Source of the DNA: Bimastos eiseni
Lineage: Eukaryota; Annelida; Clitellata; Crassiclitellata; Lumbricidae
DNA: 64,000 nt
Assembly (NCBI GenBank): GCA_959347315.1
Contig: OY365806.1
Location: 25,939,516 to 26,003,515 of the forward strand
Direction: 5' to 3'
Numbering within the stretch: position 1 is the stretch's first letter; each line of letters begins with the position of its first letter. A program made the position numbers and the translations under genes. Shown piece by piece: positions 1 to 12,681 of the stretch. Under the pieces are notes generated by a model, which did no database searches, was not told the origin of the DNA, and saw only the letters and a program-made list of their open reading frames with translations.

Positions 1-3000
1 TAGATTAGTCAGTTCCCCTAACATGCTTGGGAAGTCCGCTTAATCATAATAATAATTGCCCACCATAACTGCGAAGCTATGGAAATTTGCTACTGAAAAC
101 TATATAATGCTAACTATAGCAAGAGTCAGATAACATTTTAGCAACATTGGCCTACTTGTGACGCTGTGGTTGTGCTTATGAGACCAATGTCGTCTTTATC
201 GAACTTTGGGATAAGTTACTGTTCGTTGCTTTCGCTGAATTTCGGATAGTCTCCTTCAAGCACAGAATTTTTCGTAGACTCTACGCCACCTTATAAATAA
301 AGCTTCTTAATAAAGACGGATTGAAAGGCCATGATCAATTATGAAGTTAGAAGGCCAGTGCGAAGAACGAAGACCGTATAGTCGTGAACGCAAGAATGAG
401 TCGTGGATGTCATTCTTAGCATATATATATAGTCCTCCTTCAATATTTCATAGGGCTAAGGCGGGAGAAACCTCGGATCCTCACTTGCTGTTCTGCCTAT
501 TCGTTGTCCTGCATGGTCACTATTCCATGCGCTTAGTCCTATGTATCTGCAGTGCACCATCCCTAATAATCGATGGGCATTTCGTCCTTTCCGGGTGTCT
601 GAAGTGGTGCCAGCTGTCTTATCTGGGTTAGAGTTCGTTGCTTTTAATCTGCGAGTGTTCGGGAGTCTTACAGAGAGACAGAAGAAGCATGAAAGTTGAT
701 GAAAAATTGATGAAAGAGAAAGACTTATGCATCAAAGAGTGATACTTGAGGAAACACGAATTCTTCAGCGTCGATGCCAACTTCAGCAGCATGAGTTGGG
801 TCTGACAGCCGAAGATCATTACTACGAAACTCTGGTTGTTCCACTGCGTTTGTCTTGAGAGACCTGGTGCCAGAAGAAGCTCTCCAGATGAAAGGAAGAC
901 CCGTTTCCTCATCAATAGAACAATTCATCGCCTAACAGTGATAGATATCGAATTAAATATGCTGTTCTAAAGGGATAGGAAGAAGAATCAAGGTCATCAA
1001 CATTAAAGGCGCGTGTTTTGGAATAGGTTCAGCTGAGATTGGAGGCTCCCCCCATACGATCGTAACGATCCTAGGAAATAGGATTGCATAAGCGCAGTTG
1101 TCGGAAGTCGAAATAGACGCAAATGACTGCAGACCGCATCAATTTAGTGATTGCATGATTGAAGGTGCTAGGATAGCATCTGCATTTTGTGTATTTTTCT
1201 CCTTATCACTAAACTTCTGAACAGTAGGTTTTCCGTAACTATATATGGGCCTACTGCGAATCACTTATGCTTTAATTTGTATAGGACGCGGATAGGCATA
1301 GATTACCGTAAAACTTAAGCGATGAACATGCTGGTATACAATAGGTGACGTGGAAGCCAATGCCGTTCGTCGTTAAAGTGTAAAGTTAATATTATTGTAG
1401 GGCGCATGTTTTTGACTTAGTAGCCTACTTGGTTTTTTGGTATAGCACTTGGTTTTGAGGACGAAAAATTTCGTGCCTAAATTACTGGCTCTTGGAATCC
1501 CTCAGAGGCTTTGAACCCCTAACACAAACATGCGCTTCGATGTGCACGCCTAAGGCTGTGCTTAATTATTAACCAATGTTGATTATTTTACTGGTGCAGC
1601 AAGAGCTGTGCCAGGGTGCTTATGAAGGATAAAGGCTTTAGGAGTCAATGTTTACTGTCTGGCTAAGTTCGAGATTCGGCGCTCCCGTTGATGGACAGAG
1701 ACCAGAGGCTGCTGGTGTTATACCTCTCGACGGACTGAGATGGTTTGTGTATAGTTGACAGAGACTGGACATTTGGCTTTCATTCGTTGATATAAATAAG
1801 TCGAACGCTTTGTTGGAATAAACCGCTCCAACTTCAAGGTCTGTCCTGTGCGCGAGATGAAGTAAGAAAACCTGCACACTTTCTGAAAACTCACGAAATC
1901 CGTCCAATTTAATAAACTTATTTAAGCCTATTTCTTAATTGCTGCCCATTGGATTTATAAGTTTCAGTTACTTTACTAATGACAAATAGGTGTTCCTCGA
2001 TTTTGGTTGTCGCAGCTTAATTCAACACTGTAGGCCTACAAACGACAACGTTACATCTGCACCACAGCACCAGCTTCCAACCTCACCGAACAATGGCTTA
2101 TACGGGAAATTGAGCACGCACAGCGTTTGAACATTTCAATACCACTTTGATGCCAGTAATAATCGATAAGCCCTTGCTGAGTTATCCAGACAGTACATTA
2201 GTTGCTGCTTCGTCTTCGGTCTTATCCTGTCCACCTGCTGTTCTTAACTCGATTCAGGCGTTTTTTGATCTTTGTCAGAGTCGTTCAAGAATCTTTGCAA
2301 TGCTGTTGAGCTCCAGGATTTGTCTATAGACAGACCGTCGATGTTCTAGGTTAGGTTTCTTAAAGAAAGTCGTGACTAAGACACATTTTAAACCTGGTGT
2401 AAAGCAGCCTTCGTCAAACTAGGCCTATTATAAGTTTGCCAAGTGAGCAATGAGGTGGTAGAAACTAGAAAGCATTTTGTCGTAAAGTCCATCGGAGAGG
2501 ATTTAGTGACAGTATGTTTGACAAGAGACATTTGCCGAAGCTATATACCATAACCACAACCATAACCATAAACAACCATTTTCATTGAATGCCTCCAACC
2601 GAAGGAATATGAAAACACAAAATAAGCAAATTATAAGGGGGAAAACAATAGGGAGAAATAAATTAATCTTATGGGACCAACGAGGTCCCGCTAACGGGCC
2701 ACTCTCACAAAAAATACAAGCAGCAGGCAGGATAAGAATACACGTACAAAAGTAGCTTTATTTCATAACTAGTTAAAAGTATGTTACACAGGACATGTCA
2801 TTAAACAAGAAGTATCTCAAGCAGTAGATCACTCGATCTGAGATTTGCAACTCGCCTAGCAATTCTAAATTTCATATTGTGGATATTGTTAATGAAAAAA
2901 GCGTGGCGAAGCAAAACCTATGGTTTCCGGTTCTCTCGTTCTAATTGCTCACAGTCTTACTTTATAGGCCTGTCATAACTTTTCTTTAATGCAGACGTCA

Positions 3001-4378
3001 CTGGGACGCCTATAGGGTTTAGAACACTTTCAAACTGGATTCAGCAGTAAGAGCTCCTCCAATTTTCTAGAGATGAGATCACGTCAAGTCAATATGCCTG
3101 TACAGGATTTCACAACAGGGTCTAGTTCTGGCTAGACTGTTATTTAACAAGTGGGCGCCCCAGTTCAAAATTTCAAATACAGCTTAACAGTTATAGTTGA
3201 CAGTTCGAAGCACTTTAGACAAAGAACCAACTAACTCACTTACTAGCTAGCAATCTGAGCATTTTAAACCTAATAATCATGTAGTAATAATAATATCTTC
3301 GCAATATTTATAACTTACAAACCGAGTATGATAGCAAGTACCGTATGAATGGACGCTGACAGGTTAGGCCTATTACAGGAGTTGAATTCAACTGTCGGCA
3401 GCCATGCAAATCGCCGACCATGTTATATACTAGATGAAGCCTCTCAATGATCTACTAGTAAAGTTGTCATATTAGTGTTCCTCCACTATCACCATGTTCC
3501 AATGCATTTTTCCATAAAACTCTTATTTGATCCCGTGCAATTATTTAAACAATTACCTAGATTCGTGCGGTTTACACGCTTGGATTGCGTTGACTGACAG
3601 GTCAGTTGATTGACAGATCAGGTAGCGAACGGCAGTTCTAGCGACTGCGGCGGTCTCTATCGGCGAACAAATGCCAAGCGTTGGCACCAACCCTATTGAC
3701 TTATCCGTCTCAGTATTTCCGAGTTTTTTGCGCACGAAGAGACAGTGTGAACCTGGCTGGAACTGAACTGGAACGAACTGTTCTGGCTTCCCGCCCTCAC
3801 GAACCAAAAGATTAATAGCAGCGGAAAGGACTATCATTGTGGATTATCGCATACAATTAAATTCCGAAGTTGGATTTGCCAAATACGAAATCATGCCTTG
3901 TTGATTTTAACCACTGTTTGCGAGATAAACCTTGAGTGTAAAAAGCACAACTGGTAAGAGAATTTGTAACTGAGGACTTGGGGCATGGCAGAGGAAGAAT
4001 TAGTCTCTATAACGTAGACGCGGAATCAACGTAGATAGAAATTAATATTCTAATGAGTGAAACTTTCACTTTTTTGAAGCATTGATTGAATTACTGACGA
4101 AAAGTGGAATCGTACGCTAAGCATATTTGGCTGTTTGAAATGGAGGCTTAAATTGCAATGCATTGATCGACTGCTTGTTTGACTGACTGATTGACTGACT
4201 GATTGACTGACTGACCGGCTGACCGAGTGATTGACTGATTGACTAACTGATTGACTGACTGACTGACTAACTAACCGACTGACTGACTGACTGACTGACT
4301 AATTGCCTGCTAGATCACAGAGTAATTATACTAAGACACGGATTCGAGTTCAAGAAGCTATGCCCTGAAGAACTAGCA
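1..4378. other. Intergenic region upstream of the Wnt gene
   Basis: I found no convincing coding exon here; the open frames are short, lack codon-like composition and match no family I know. AT-rich unique sequence dominates. The stretch immediately before the Wnt start (4181-4300) is a degenerate GACT/GATT microsatellite. The region presumably contains the Wnt promoter and 5' UTR, but I could not identify a core promoter element with confidence. Confidence 0.5.
4181..4300. repeat. Degenerate (GACT/GATT)n microsatellite
   Basis: About 120 bp of GACT units interspersed with GATT, GACC and AACT variants. It ends about 80 bp before the Wnt start codon, so it probably lies in the promoter or 5' UTR of that gene. 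Confidence 0.85.
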
Positions 4379-4536
4379 ATGTCAATTCCATCGTCTCAGC
4401 ATTTAGTGGCTGATCTACCACCTGCAAGAAGATGGAACGGGCTTCGGCGACAATTTCATGTGACTTCTTTGCAGAATCTGATCCTGGCTATCGTTGTCTT
4501 AGCAGCCCTCGATCGGCCAACGAGCGCAACCTGGTG
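4379..4536 (+). CDS. Wnt2: Wnt2-like exon 1: signal peptide
   Basis: Encodes 52 residues plus two bases. A long basic N region precedes the hydrophobic core [11 protein letters not shown], then the Wnt2-typical ATWW, whose last Trp codon is split by the intron. The donor is a textbook GTAAGT at 4537. An in-frame upstream Met is absent. Confidence 0.82.
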
Positions 4537-7500
4537 GTAAGTTTGTTAAAGACATTTCATAGTAAAATTAGTTATTCTATTGTTAGATTTTTACCTTAAC
4601 GCTATGGTTAGTCATTATTGATGTTTGTGTTGTTTTGTCGATGATGACGACGACGATGCTGCTGCCGCTGATGATGATGATAATGATGGTAATGGTAATG
4701 ATGACATGACGATAATGATGATAATTATGACGTTTGCGACAATAGTCGTTGCGTTGATAGGAATTACAATACCAATAGTTGTCAGTTATCTCTGATGTAA
4801 ATATTAATAGAAGCACTAGCAACGAGAACTACATTGCTATGAGTTCTGTTCTGCCTTAGCGGTGATCCATCTAAAAATACTTCTCAGCGTTTTCGTCGAA
4901 TATATTAAATCTCTCGCTAGGTTCTTGGTATTTCGGCAGACCCCCCTACAGGCTGACGGACGTTTTGGGAGGATTCTAAGAGAAGATATAAGAGTTTGTG
5001 TAGACCCCGGTCTTTTGGAAATAGTAGACCAACCGCTGGGGTTATCGGACAGCGGCAAACTTCAGAGGAAAGAGCCAACGCGTTTCTGATCAGATAAATA
5101 GAAAGAATAAAGTACCGTGCTGAGGATTGGAATGTAGCTGTTATACGGCATGCGTAGCTCTCACAGGTGATATCGTAATGTAGGCTAATGTGATCGAAAA
5201 TTTGTATAGCGCCGTTCTAGATTAGCCGCGCCATCAGTCGGCGTCACTGCATGACTCAGCAAACAGGAAAGTCTTAATGCGTCTCCGGAACTTGGGATGT
5301 AAGAAGGGGCTAGTGATATTATTATTTCGACTGATTGACTCCACTTTAATGAACTAACTAAAGCGTTAACGAACTAATAAATGAAAAGACAGGATTAGTG
5401 AATAAATCAATTCACAATTGAGTAGATGCATAGATATTTAAGCGCATGTGTTACTGTTTTTACATAGGTCCCTCAGCCAGATTTCCCTCCAATCCCTAAC
5501 ACTCTACAACTCGGGTGCTGTTTGCGACAGCACTCCGGGCCTCGCGGGTCCCCAACGTCGCCTATGTCACTCCCACCAAGACCTCATCATAAGCGTTGCT
5601 CGAGGGGGCATTCTGGCGATCAAGGAGTGCCAGAGACTGTTCGCCAACAGCCGGTGGAATTGTTCCACATTCAGCCGGGACCCAAATGTCTTCGGAAAGG
5701 TCGCTTTACAAGGTCAATTGTACTAAAACGAATACTTATGCTCAGAGTGATACCGATTCTAATTCCGAACCTGATTCTAATTCTGATGCTGATTCTAATT
5801 CCGACATTAATTCTAATTATGATACTGATTCTAATTATGATATTGATTCTAAATCCTATAGTCTAATTAAGCTGCTTCTGAGACTGATTCTGATTTTCCT
5901 TCTGATAGCCTACTGGCTATAATATTATTCTACTTCTGCTTAATATCTCGATTCCAATACTTGTTCTATTCCTGATAATTGACTTTTAGTTCTTTTATAG
6001 GGGCCTACTGGTTCTGATAGTGTTGACGGCATGCACTCAACATAGGCCTAAAGCCGAAGCTGGTTATGCCACCTAAACTGATTACGATTCCGATATCAAT
6101 ACGGTTGAGATAGGCCTACTGTAGTTGATACGGATATTAATATAAATTCAAGCAATAACAGTAATACTAAAATGTCACAAAATATACGATGAACCATTTT
6201 GGTTCTGTGGTATAAAGAGACTCATGATATAATAGACCTATACTAGATTAACGTTAACATTTGCAAACAAGATACTTCTGCATATACGTTACGCTATTGA
6301 CATATATATAGCACAGACATAGTTGACTTTTATAGTAAACTAGTAATTAGACAAAACTACTGGCAGCATAGTGTGGCACGGTGGCCTATTGGTCAGAGCG
6401 GTTTGCTTGTAATGTTGAGAGTGCGGGTTAGGTCCTTGTTCCATGAGTTACGGTGTGGCGAACTTGATCAAGTCCCTCAAGCACAATCGCTCGGCAATAG
6501 GCCTAATCATAACTGCAATTGCGTCTTCAAGCGTGTGTGCACTTCTGAATCAATTGTAAGGAAAGTGACATCAAATTGCAGCTGTATTGCATTGTATTGC
6601 AAAGCTGAAATATAGGCCCACACACATTAATTTTGGCATCAAGCAGTTTGTGACTGCGATCGTTCTCTATAATTATCCTCAAATCGGAAGTAGTCCCATG
6701 CAACTGCGATGTCCTTAGGTTTGGCAGTCTGGCAGTATTATTATACATGACTGTAAAAGGCGTTTAAAGTTATTCAAAGTCATTTAAAGTCATTCAACTA
6801 CTCATTCAACTAGTCATTCAATTACTCCTTCAACTACATGTACTTATAAGATCGGATATAAGACCTCTAACAGCCTAGCCACGCTATGATCTATGTTCAG
6901 AAATTATCACTAACATTAATAAGCCTATCAAACTATAAGCATTAAGAACAACAATTCTATTAGCTCTGTCCTATAGCAGATTCCCAACTAAAAATACTTC
7001 TCCGCGTTTCTGTTGGATATAAATCTCTCGCTAGGTTCGTGGAAGATCCTGTGTTGTAGCTGTGCACCTTGACAGAATTAGTTATCGACATTTAACGCTA
7101 TATTATAGCGGTAACAGTGCACGAATAGACAATAGATACCTGCAGGGTAATGATCTCTTGATAATAATTGTAATAATATTATATATGTATTATGCATAGA
7201 ATACAACACAACAGGCTTAGTGCAGGCAAACCATGCTAGCATAGGAACAATGCGCGTTTGTGAAGAATTTTGAGGGACCGAAGACGATAACCATTAATTG
7301 CAACTTCAAGATACACTGCAGTATGACAAACAAGGGAATATTATCAAGTAATACTAGTATACTACCCTTTAAACTGTATTTGGGTAAACTTGCATACATT
7401 ACAGCATACCGATATCTTTCGCGAATTACACATTTTAAAGTTGACATCGACACGAATTTATGATGCGAACGAAACAGCTTGATTTTGTTTGATCTTAAGA

Positions 7501-10500
7501 AAGCTTAAGCTATATTTTGTTTATATTTTAGACCATTAGTTGATTATTATATTATATTGTGCTCACGATTTGGTCGCTCAAATACAGAGGTAATTGATTT
7601 GAAAACGTAACAGTTATCAGCTAACACAGTGTCACCAAAAAATATTAAAATAATGCCACAGCACATAACATTTTAATAACTGACTTGCATCGTTCATGTG
7701 CTGGTTCTTAGCAGGAAACCGCGAGACGGCCATCTTGTACGCTATCACTTCTGGTGCAGTTGTGCACTCAATAACCCGATCGTGCAGTAAGGGAGAACTC
7801 GAGAACTGCGCGTGCGACCCGAGAAAGGTTGGCAGAGGTCGCGACCGAAAGAGTGAGTTTGTCTGGGGCGGATGTAGTGACAACATCCGGTTCGGGGTGA
7901 AGTTCAACCGAATGTTTGTGGACGCAAGGGAAAAGGTCATAAGGGACGCCAGGGCACTGATGAATCTGCACAACAACGGAGCGGGGAGACGGGTTGGTTA
8001 AATTATAATTCTAGTCAATTAATGCACTATAATGATATCGAGCATTTAAATTAAAAGTAGTATTGCTCTGATTTGATCTAGCACAATCTTACCTTGGATA
8101 AGGACCTATTGAAATTCGAAGTAGTTTTTAGAGGACAGACAAATAAACAGAATAGCACACAGTGAGTATCGTAGCGTAGATAAAGCATCATTACACATCT
8201 TTACGCAAAAGAATGAGTAATATATACTGTGCTATATTATGAAAGTTGTGATACGTTGAGCCTCATAGCATTATTTCGTTAATAATATAATTGCAACAGG
8301 GAAAATACCTAAATTCACTCATGGTTAGTTGCTGTTTGATAATCTGTGCAATGACAAAGATCATGCGCGTCGCCCTCTTCTTGCTCCACGCTTGGGACTA
8401 GCAATACGACAGGTACAGTGACTGAGTTACATTATGCCATCGATCACAGTCGGGTGTTGCAAATCCTGTCCAGAACTGAAGATTGAAAGGCAGAAAGGGT
8501 ATCATATTCTAATATAAATTATTATGTTTATATCTGAAATGTAATTACTTACTTCAAGTAGTGATTCCGTTATTGAAATACCTTCTAAGGAACCGTCTGT
8601 ATTTGCTGTATTATCTCCTAAAAGAAAGTAACCTTCACACAAGTTACTGAGTTACTGTTCGTTCTCTCCAGGCTGTTCGACGTCAGATGGCCTTACAGTG
8701 TAAATGTCACGGGGTCAGCGGGTCTTGTACAACGCGCACTTGTTGGCTAGCGCTACAGGATTTCCGGTTTGTCGGTACGGCACTGCGCATGCGCTACAAC
8801 GGAGCGACGCAAGTAATGATGGGACAGGAGGGGAATGGTCTCATCGTTGCAGACCGGAAACATAAGAGACCAACCAGGTCCGATTTGGTCTATCTTGAGG
8901 ATTCGCCGGACTACTGCGTCTTTAATCCGAAACTGGGTCAGTGTCGTTGTCATCATCATCATCACCATAGATGTCATAGACATTCACGTCTGTATGTTCT
9001 ATCATTACGTGTCTAGCATTTGATGCCTCATTTAGCTGTTAGACATGTGACATGTTGAAATGCTGAAATATTACCATCGTCATCCTCATCATTATCGACA
9101 TCGTCGTCGTCATCGCTCTTATCATCCTCATCACCTCACTTAGTCGTGGTCACGATGACGATCTTAATCATCATTATGCTTGTCATCCCTGTAGTTGCTG
9201 TTATCATAGACAAGATACCATTCCGATTCCTAAAAGTGTCATCGTCCGATGAAGGAGTAAAAAATAGTACATTGAATGTCACTAGGTTGCATAGTGTGTA
9301 AATATTTGCAACGTGGATTAATATTCACAAACTAGACACCTTACTTAATTCGCTCCCGGATTAACCAATGCAGCTGCGAAGACGTGATAAGTTTATTCAA
9401 ATCTATATATAGGCCTAAACCTGTCTGTGATACAGCCAAAATGCTTTGTGGCATATACATGTATATATATATATATTATATATATATATAATTTTGGAAT
9501 TGACCGTGTGTTAAGAGTGCGCATGGAACGTGAGTGGTTGGTGATATAAACAGACTGATGCGTGCTTGAAGCGTCTGTTGCTTTCCATCCTTCGAGTGAA
9601 AAGGAGTCAGTCTGTTGATGCCTGTATGTCAACACGCTCTTCACCCAGTGCAAGCAATCGCAGGCACACCTGAAGCGTTGGAAAATCTCCGCCTTTCCAT
9701 TTAATAAATAGAAGTTTCCCTTTAAAACCTTGTCGCTAAAGATATTTACGTTAAGCTCCGATTCTCATAAATAGGATTTTCCAGTCGAGATACATTCTGA
9801 TGGATGTCTAGTGGTAGTTTCTTCATTGCCCAGTGTTTAGCGACATCTTACCGTGACCAGGGCCGTTGACATCGCACTTTCCTTTTATCTGGTGACATCA
9901 CCCTTCTCTTTTAACCCTGCTTGGCATTGGTACTATGAGAAATTGGCACCATTCTGTAGTGTTGAGTCTGATGGATATCTATCTTCGTCTCTTTTTGTCG
10001 TTACATGTATGCATGGAACTCTGTCTGTCTGTTCAATCTGTCTTTCTTTCTTTATCTCTCTCTGTCTTGTCTGTCTGTTTATCTGTCTGTATGTCTCTCT
10101 TTCTAAGATGTCCAGAGAAATATTTGCTTGAACTTCATTTTTTTATAAGCATAACGACTTACTTCATTGTAAGGATGTCTTGACGACATTCTATAATAAC
10201 CCAGACAGAAGTTATGGCCGCTGATGTTGTTTTCAATAAATAGCATTTGTCTATATGAAATTAGACAGTTAAATGTTTACGATTAAACTATCGACTATGG
10301 TTAATGTCCTCATTTTACTCATATATATATATATATATATATAACTTTGTGGTTTCGCTTGAAAGTGTGTAAATGTGTGCGTGTGTACGAATACATGTAT
10401 CAGTTCATCATCAGTCGTTCTGTATGTATACGTGCATGTATGTCTGTTTTGTCTCTCTTGGTTGTCTGTCGTCCTGTTTGTCTGTCTGTTTCTATCTATC

Positions 10501-11067
10501 TTGGCACCTAATGCAATACCTTTTAATAACAGTACAACCGAAATCTGCTCTAACCTAAATGACGTCAAGAGGATTCGATAATAAAAAGTTTATTAACAAG
10601 CAAATTATTCTTGTACGACTATATGTTCGAGCGTATGTTGCAAGCTACGTGTAATTGTTGAACAAATCGGCAGCAACGGTACGGTATTCAACAAAACACT
10701 AACTGAACACTGACTAATATATGAAGAATTTACGCAGACTCTTAGAGCAAATTATATAATCGATTAAACTTCTATTGTGTCGCTATTCTGTGAATTTCTG
10801 TCATTGCTGTTTGTAGGTTCACTTGGGACCGCTGGTCGGCGCTGCAAGAAATCCTCGCTGTCGACAGAGGGCTGTGACATTATGTGTTGTGGGCGGGGCT
10901 ACGATACGACGAGAGTCCAACGCGAGAGACAATGTGAGTGCAAGTTCCACTGGTGCTGTGCTGTTCGATGCAAGGTCTGCTATCGTTGGGAGAACGTACA
11001 TACGTGTAAGGCAGCCAGCGTCCACGCTAGTCCTGCAGACGACGTATCGGCCGCAGCGACGAATTGA
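4379..11067 (+). CDS. Wnt2: Wnt2-like secreted signalling glycoprotein (five exons)
   Basis: Exons 4379-4536, 5468-5712, 7715-7992, 8672-8936 and 10817-11067 join to a 398-residue protein with intron phases 2, 1, 0 and 1, all consistent. Wnts are secreted lipid-modified ligands for Frizzled/LRP receptors. The family is certain: cysteine-rich throughout, with the acylation-site motif CHGVSGSC (acylated Ser expected at residue 243) and the carboxy-terminal CCGRGYDT and CKFHWCC blocks. Features favouring Wnt2 are ATWW at the mature N terminus, CDSTPGL followed by [37 protein letters not shown] and especially CCAVRC, where most other Wnts have CCYV or CCFV. The start is the only Met in exon 1 and precedes a hydrophobic stretch at residues 34-44. 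Vertebrate Wnt2 is about 360 residues; the excess is mainly a longer N terminus and a short extra tail. Subfamily rests on remembered alignments. Confidence 0.93.
5468..5712 (+). CDS. Wnt2: Wnt2-like exon 2
   Basis: Opens after the acceptor ACATAG and completes the split Trp codon. It encodes the first conserved cysteines, with CDSTPGL, the QRRLC block, and the ECQRLF and RWNCS signature of all Wnts. I place the donor at GTCAAT (5713) because this puts the intron in a Gly codon before the RET motif, the conserved Wnt intron position. The donor is weak at positions +3 and +4, so the boundary could shift by a few bases. Confidence 0.88.
5740..5870. repeat. Imperfect short tandem repeat in Wnt intron 2
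   Basis: Roughly seven degenerate units containing TGATTCTAATTC, starting about 30 bp after exon 2. They keep two frames open, giving Asp/Ser/Asn-rich or Ile/Leu-rich translations that I regard as artefacts of the repeat. Confidence 0.7.
6372..6520 (+). repeat. tRNA-derived SINE in Wnt intron 2
   Basis: A box-A-like segment (TGGCCTATTGGTCAGAGCGG) is followed about 30 bp later by a degraded B box (GCGGGTTAGGTCC, compare GGTTCGANNCC), the spacing of an RNA polymerase III promoter in a tRNA-derived SINE. Body sequence continues to about 6520. It lacks the folding of a functional tRNA. Confidence 0.6.
7715..7992 (+). CDS. Wnt2: Wnt2-like exon 3
   Basis: Begins after TTAGCAG with a Gly codon completed across the splice, giving [17 protein letters not shown]. 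It contains the [12 protein letters not shown] segment, the WGGCSDNI block and the [16 protein letters not shown] helix that are diagnostic of Wnts. The donor is GTTGGT at 7993, in phase 0. Confidence 0.92.
8672..8936 (+). CDS. Wnt2: Wnt2-like exon 4: acylation-site exon
   Basis: Acceptor TTCTCTCCAG; the frame opens with AVRRQ and then [11 protein letters not shown], the thumb loop whose first Ser (residue 243) is O-acylated by Porcupine in characterised Wnts. It ends with [11 protein letters not shown] and NPKLG, with a phase-1 donor GTCAGT at 8937. A CAT-rich stretch follows in the intron and keeps the frame open past the donor, which could mislead a gene finder. Confidence 0.93.
10817..11067 (+). 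CDS. Wnt2: Wnt2-like terminal exon 5
   Basis: Acceptor TTTGTAG; the split Gly codon restores [10 protein letters not shown]. The exon holds the cysteine-rich C-terminal domain: [25 protein letters not shown] and the final HTCK of all Wnts, then about 17 extra residues rich in Ala and Ser before TGA. The CCAVRC variant is the strongest single sign of Wnt2. Confidence 0.94.
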
Positions 11068-12519
11068 AATGCAAGGTGAAAAATCCGAATATTTTAATTA
11101 ACGGCAGCGGTGAGTTCGTCTGCCAGCAAGCGTTCGCAACTTTGAGGAAATAATTGAATTTCCAAAATTCGGAAAACTGATAATGTCTAAAACACGAGGC
11201 ATAGGTGTCTTGAGAACTCTGTTTGCTGATTCTTCGAGAAGGAGTTAGGCCTACGATTAAATATGGCGCAACGCCGCGCAAGTGTGAAAACTTCGATTAA
11301 TGGAGAAAATTTTATGAAATTTGAAATATTCAATAATAATTGTTCGAGCAGATTGTACTGATGAAAAAAAACTTTTATTCGCGGACTAGTTGCAAACTTT
11401 GAAATACTCGTCAACATTTCGAGTAGACCTATATCGTTTTTTGAAATAATCCAAGAGATCTGCTTCGTATTCTAGCATGACATTCAATTGTGAAAGACAG
11501 ACGGCATTCAACAGATCATTTGATTCGTGTGTTCACATAGCATCAGTCAGAGGGTCGGCCTTTCACACACAGTCAGTTGGCATGACTTCATGAGTACGTG
11601 TATGACAGATAAAGTAATTAAGTTTCTATTTCGTACTGCCTGAAAGGACATGATGACTGAACATGTCGGTTTAAGTAGCGAAGTAACAGTGCAGTTCAAT
11701 GTGAAGCACGTTAAACTAGTGCTTGTAGTCTATGATTTATTATTACAATAGTTATTATTAACATGTGTCCTCTGGCAACTGCGGTCTACTGATCACGGCG
11801 ACTGTGCAGTCCCATTTGACCTCCCTGTCGCAATGTAGCGCATATTTTTTTCCGTATATGGGTCCGACAACATGGATCGAGCTACCTCCATAGCATTACC
11901 TGCTCGCAGCTTCATTTGCTGCTTAAGAATACCTTCTTCCGCTTGGCCTAGGTATGAAACGCCACTGGGTAGGAATCTTCAAGGTGCGCTGTATAAATTC
12001 TGATTTATTTCTTGTTGTTGTTAATGTTCCTTGGTTCTGAAAACAATATCCCAAAACAATTATTATTATTGTTTGCATTGTTATCAGTAATATTATTGTG
12101 ACGATTACGATGCTGTTGATCATGATGACAGTGAAGATAATGATGCATGGATGGATAAATAAATAAGCGTTGTTACGATGCGCTGCATTTCAGTTAGGCT
12201 ACATAATTCAAACGGTATAAATTATAGTAACATAATTTTTTAATTCGCGGACACATAATTATTTTGGAAAATATATGTGTATACATTTACTTATAATTAT
12301 ATTAAAAACCTGCATTAAAAAATGGTTGTGCTGGACTTCTGTGGCTTTGCCTGTTGACGTTGCATTTCCACTCTGATTAAACAGCGTAAGATGTCGATAT
12401 AGTAGACCCTATATATATAAATATATATATACATCGCATATATATATCGTATATATATATCGCATATATATATCGGCATCTTGACTAGTAGACCTTACGT
12501 AAGACCTATGAGACGTTGA
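11068..12519. other. Region downstream of the Wnt gene
   Basis: Probable 3' UTR and intergenic DNA. I see no further coding exon. An AT-rich block with TATATATCG variants lies at 12405-12475, just before the hairpin at 12520. Confidence 0.5.
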
Positions 12520-12600
12520 GTCTGCCCATGAGACCTCACTTTTAAAAGTGCACATACTACTATTATGTGCACTTTTAAGAGTAAGGTCTCATAGGCAGAC
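12520..12600. repeat. 81-bp near-perfect hairpin
   Basis: Two 37-base arms flank a 7-base loop (CTACTAT). The arms start GTCTGCC and end GTGCACATA, and agree at 34 of 37 positions. Two of the mismatches become G-U pairs in a minus-strand transcript and one in a plus-strand transcript. The size resembles a microRNA precursor, but the near-perfect stem and nearby transposons make a tiny MITE at least as likely. Confidence 0.75.
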
Positions 12601-12681
12601 AGTTCTGCTGGTTGTGCATAAAGAACAATCGTAGAAATCGGTTCAGCTGTTTAGTAAGGAAGCATATTTTCTACAACCAGA

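Noticed and set aside
1490..1570. Possible tRNA-derived SINE (minus-strand GGGGTTCAAAGCC)
   Set aside because: The B-box match is fair but the A box is poor and no body could be aligned to the other SINEs here.
5522..5922. Alternative frames over Wnt exon 2 running into the intron
   Set aside because: Out of frame with the conserved Wnt cysteines; the downstream part is a short tandem repeat.
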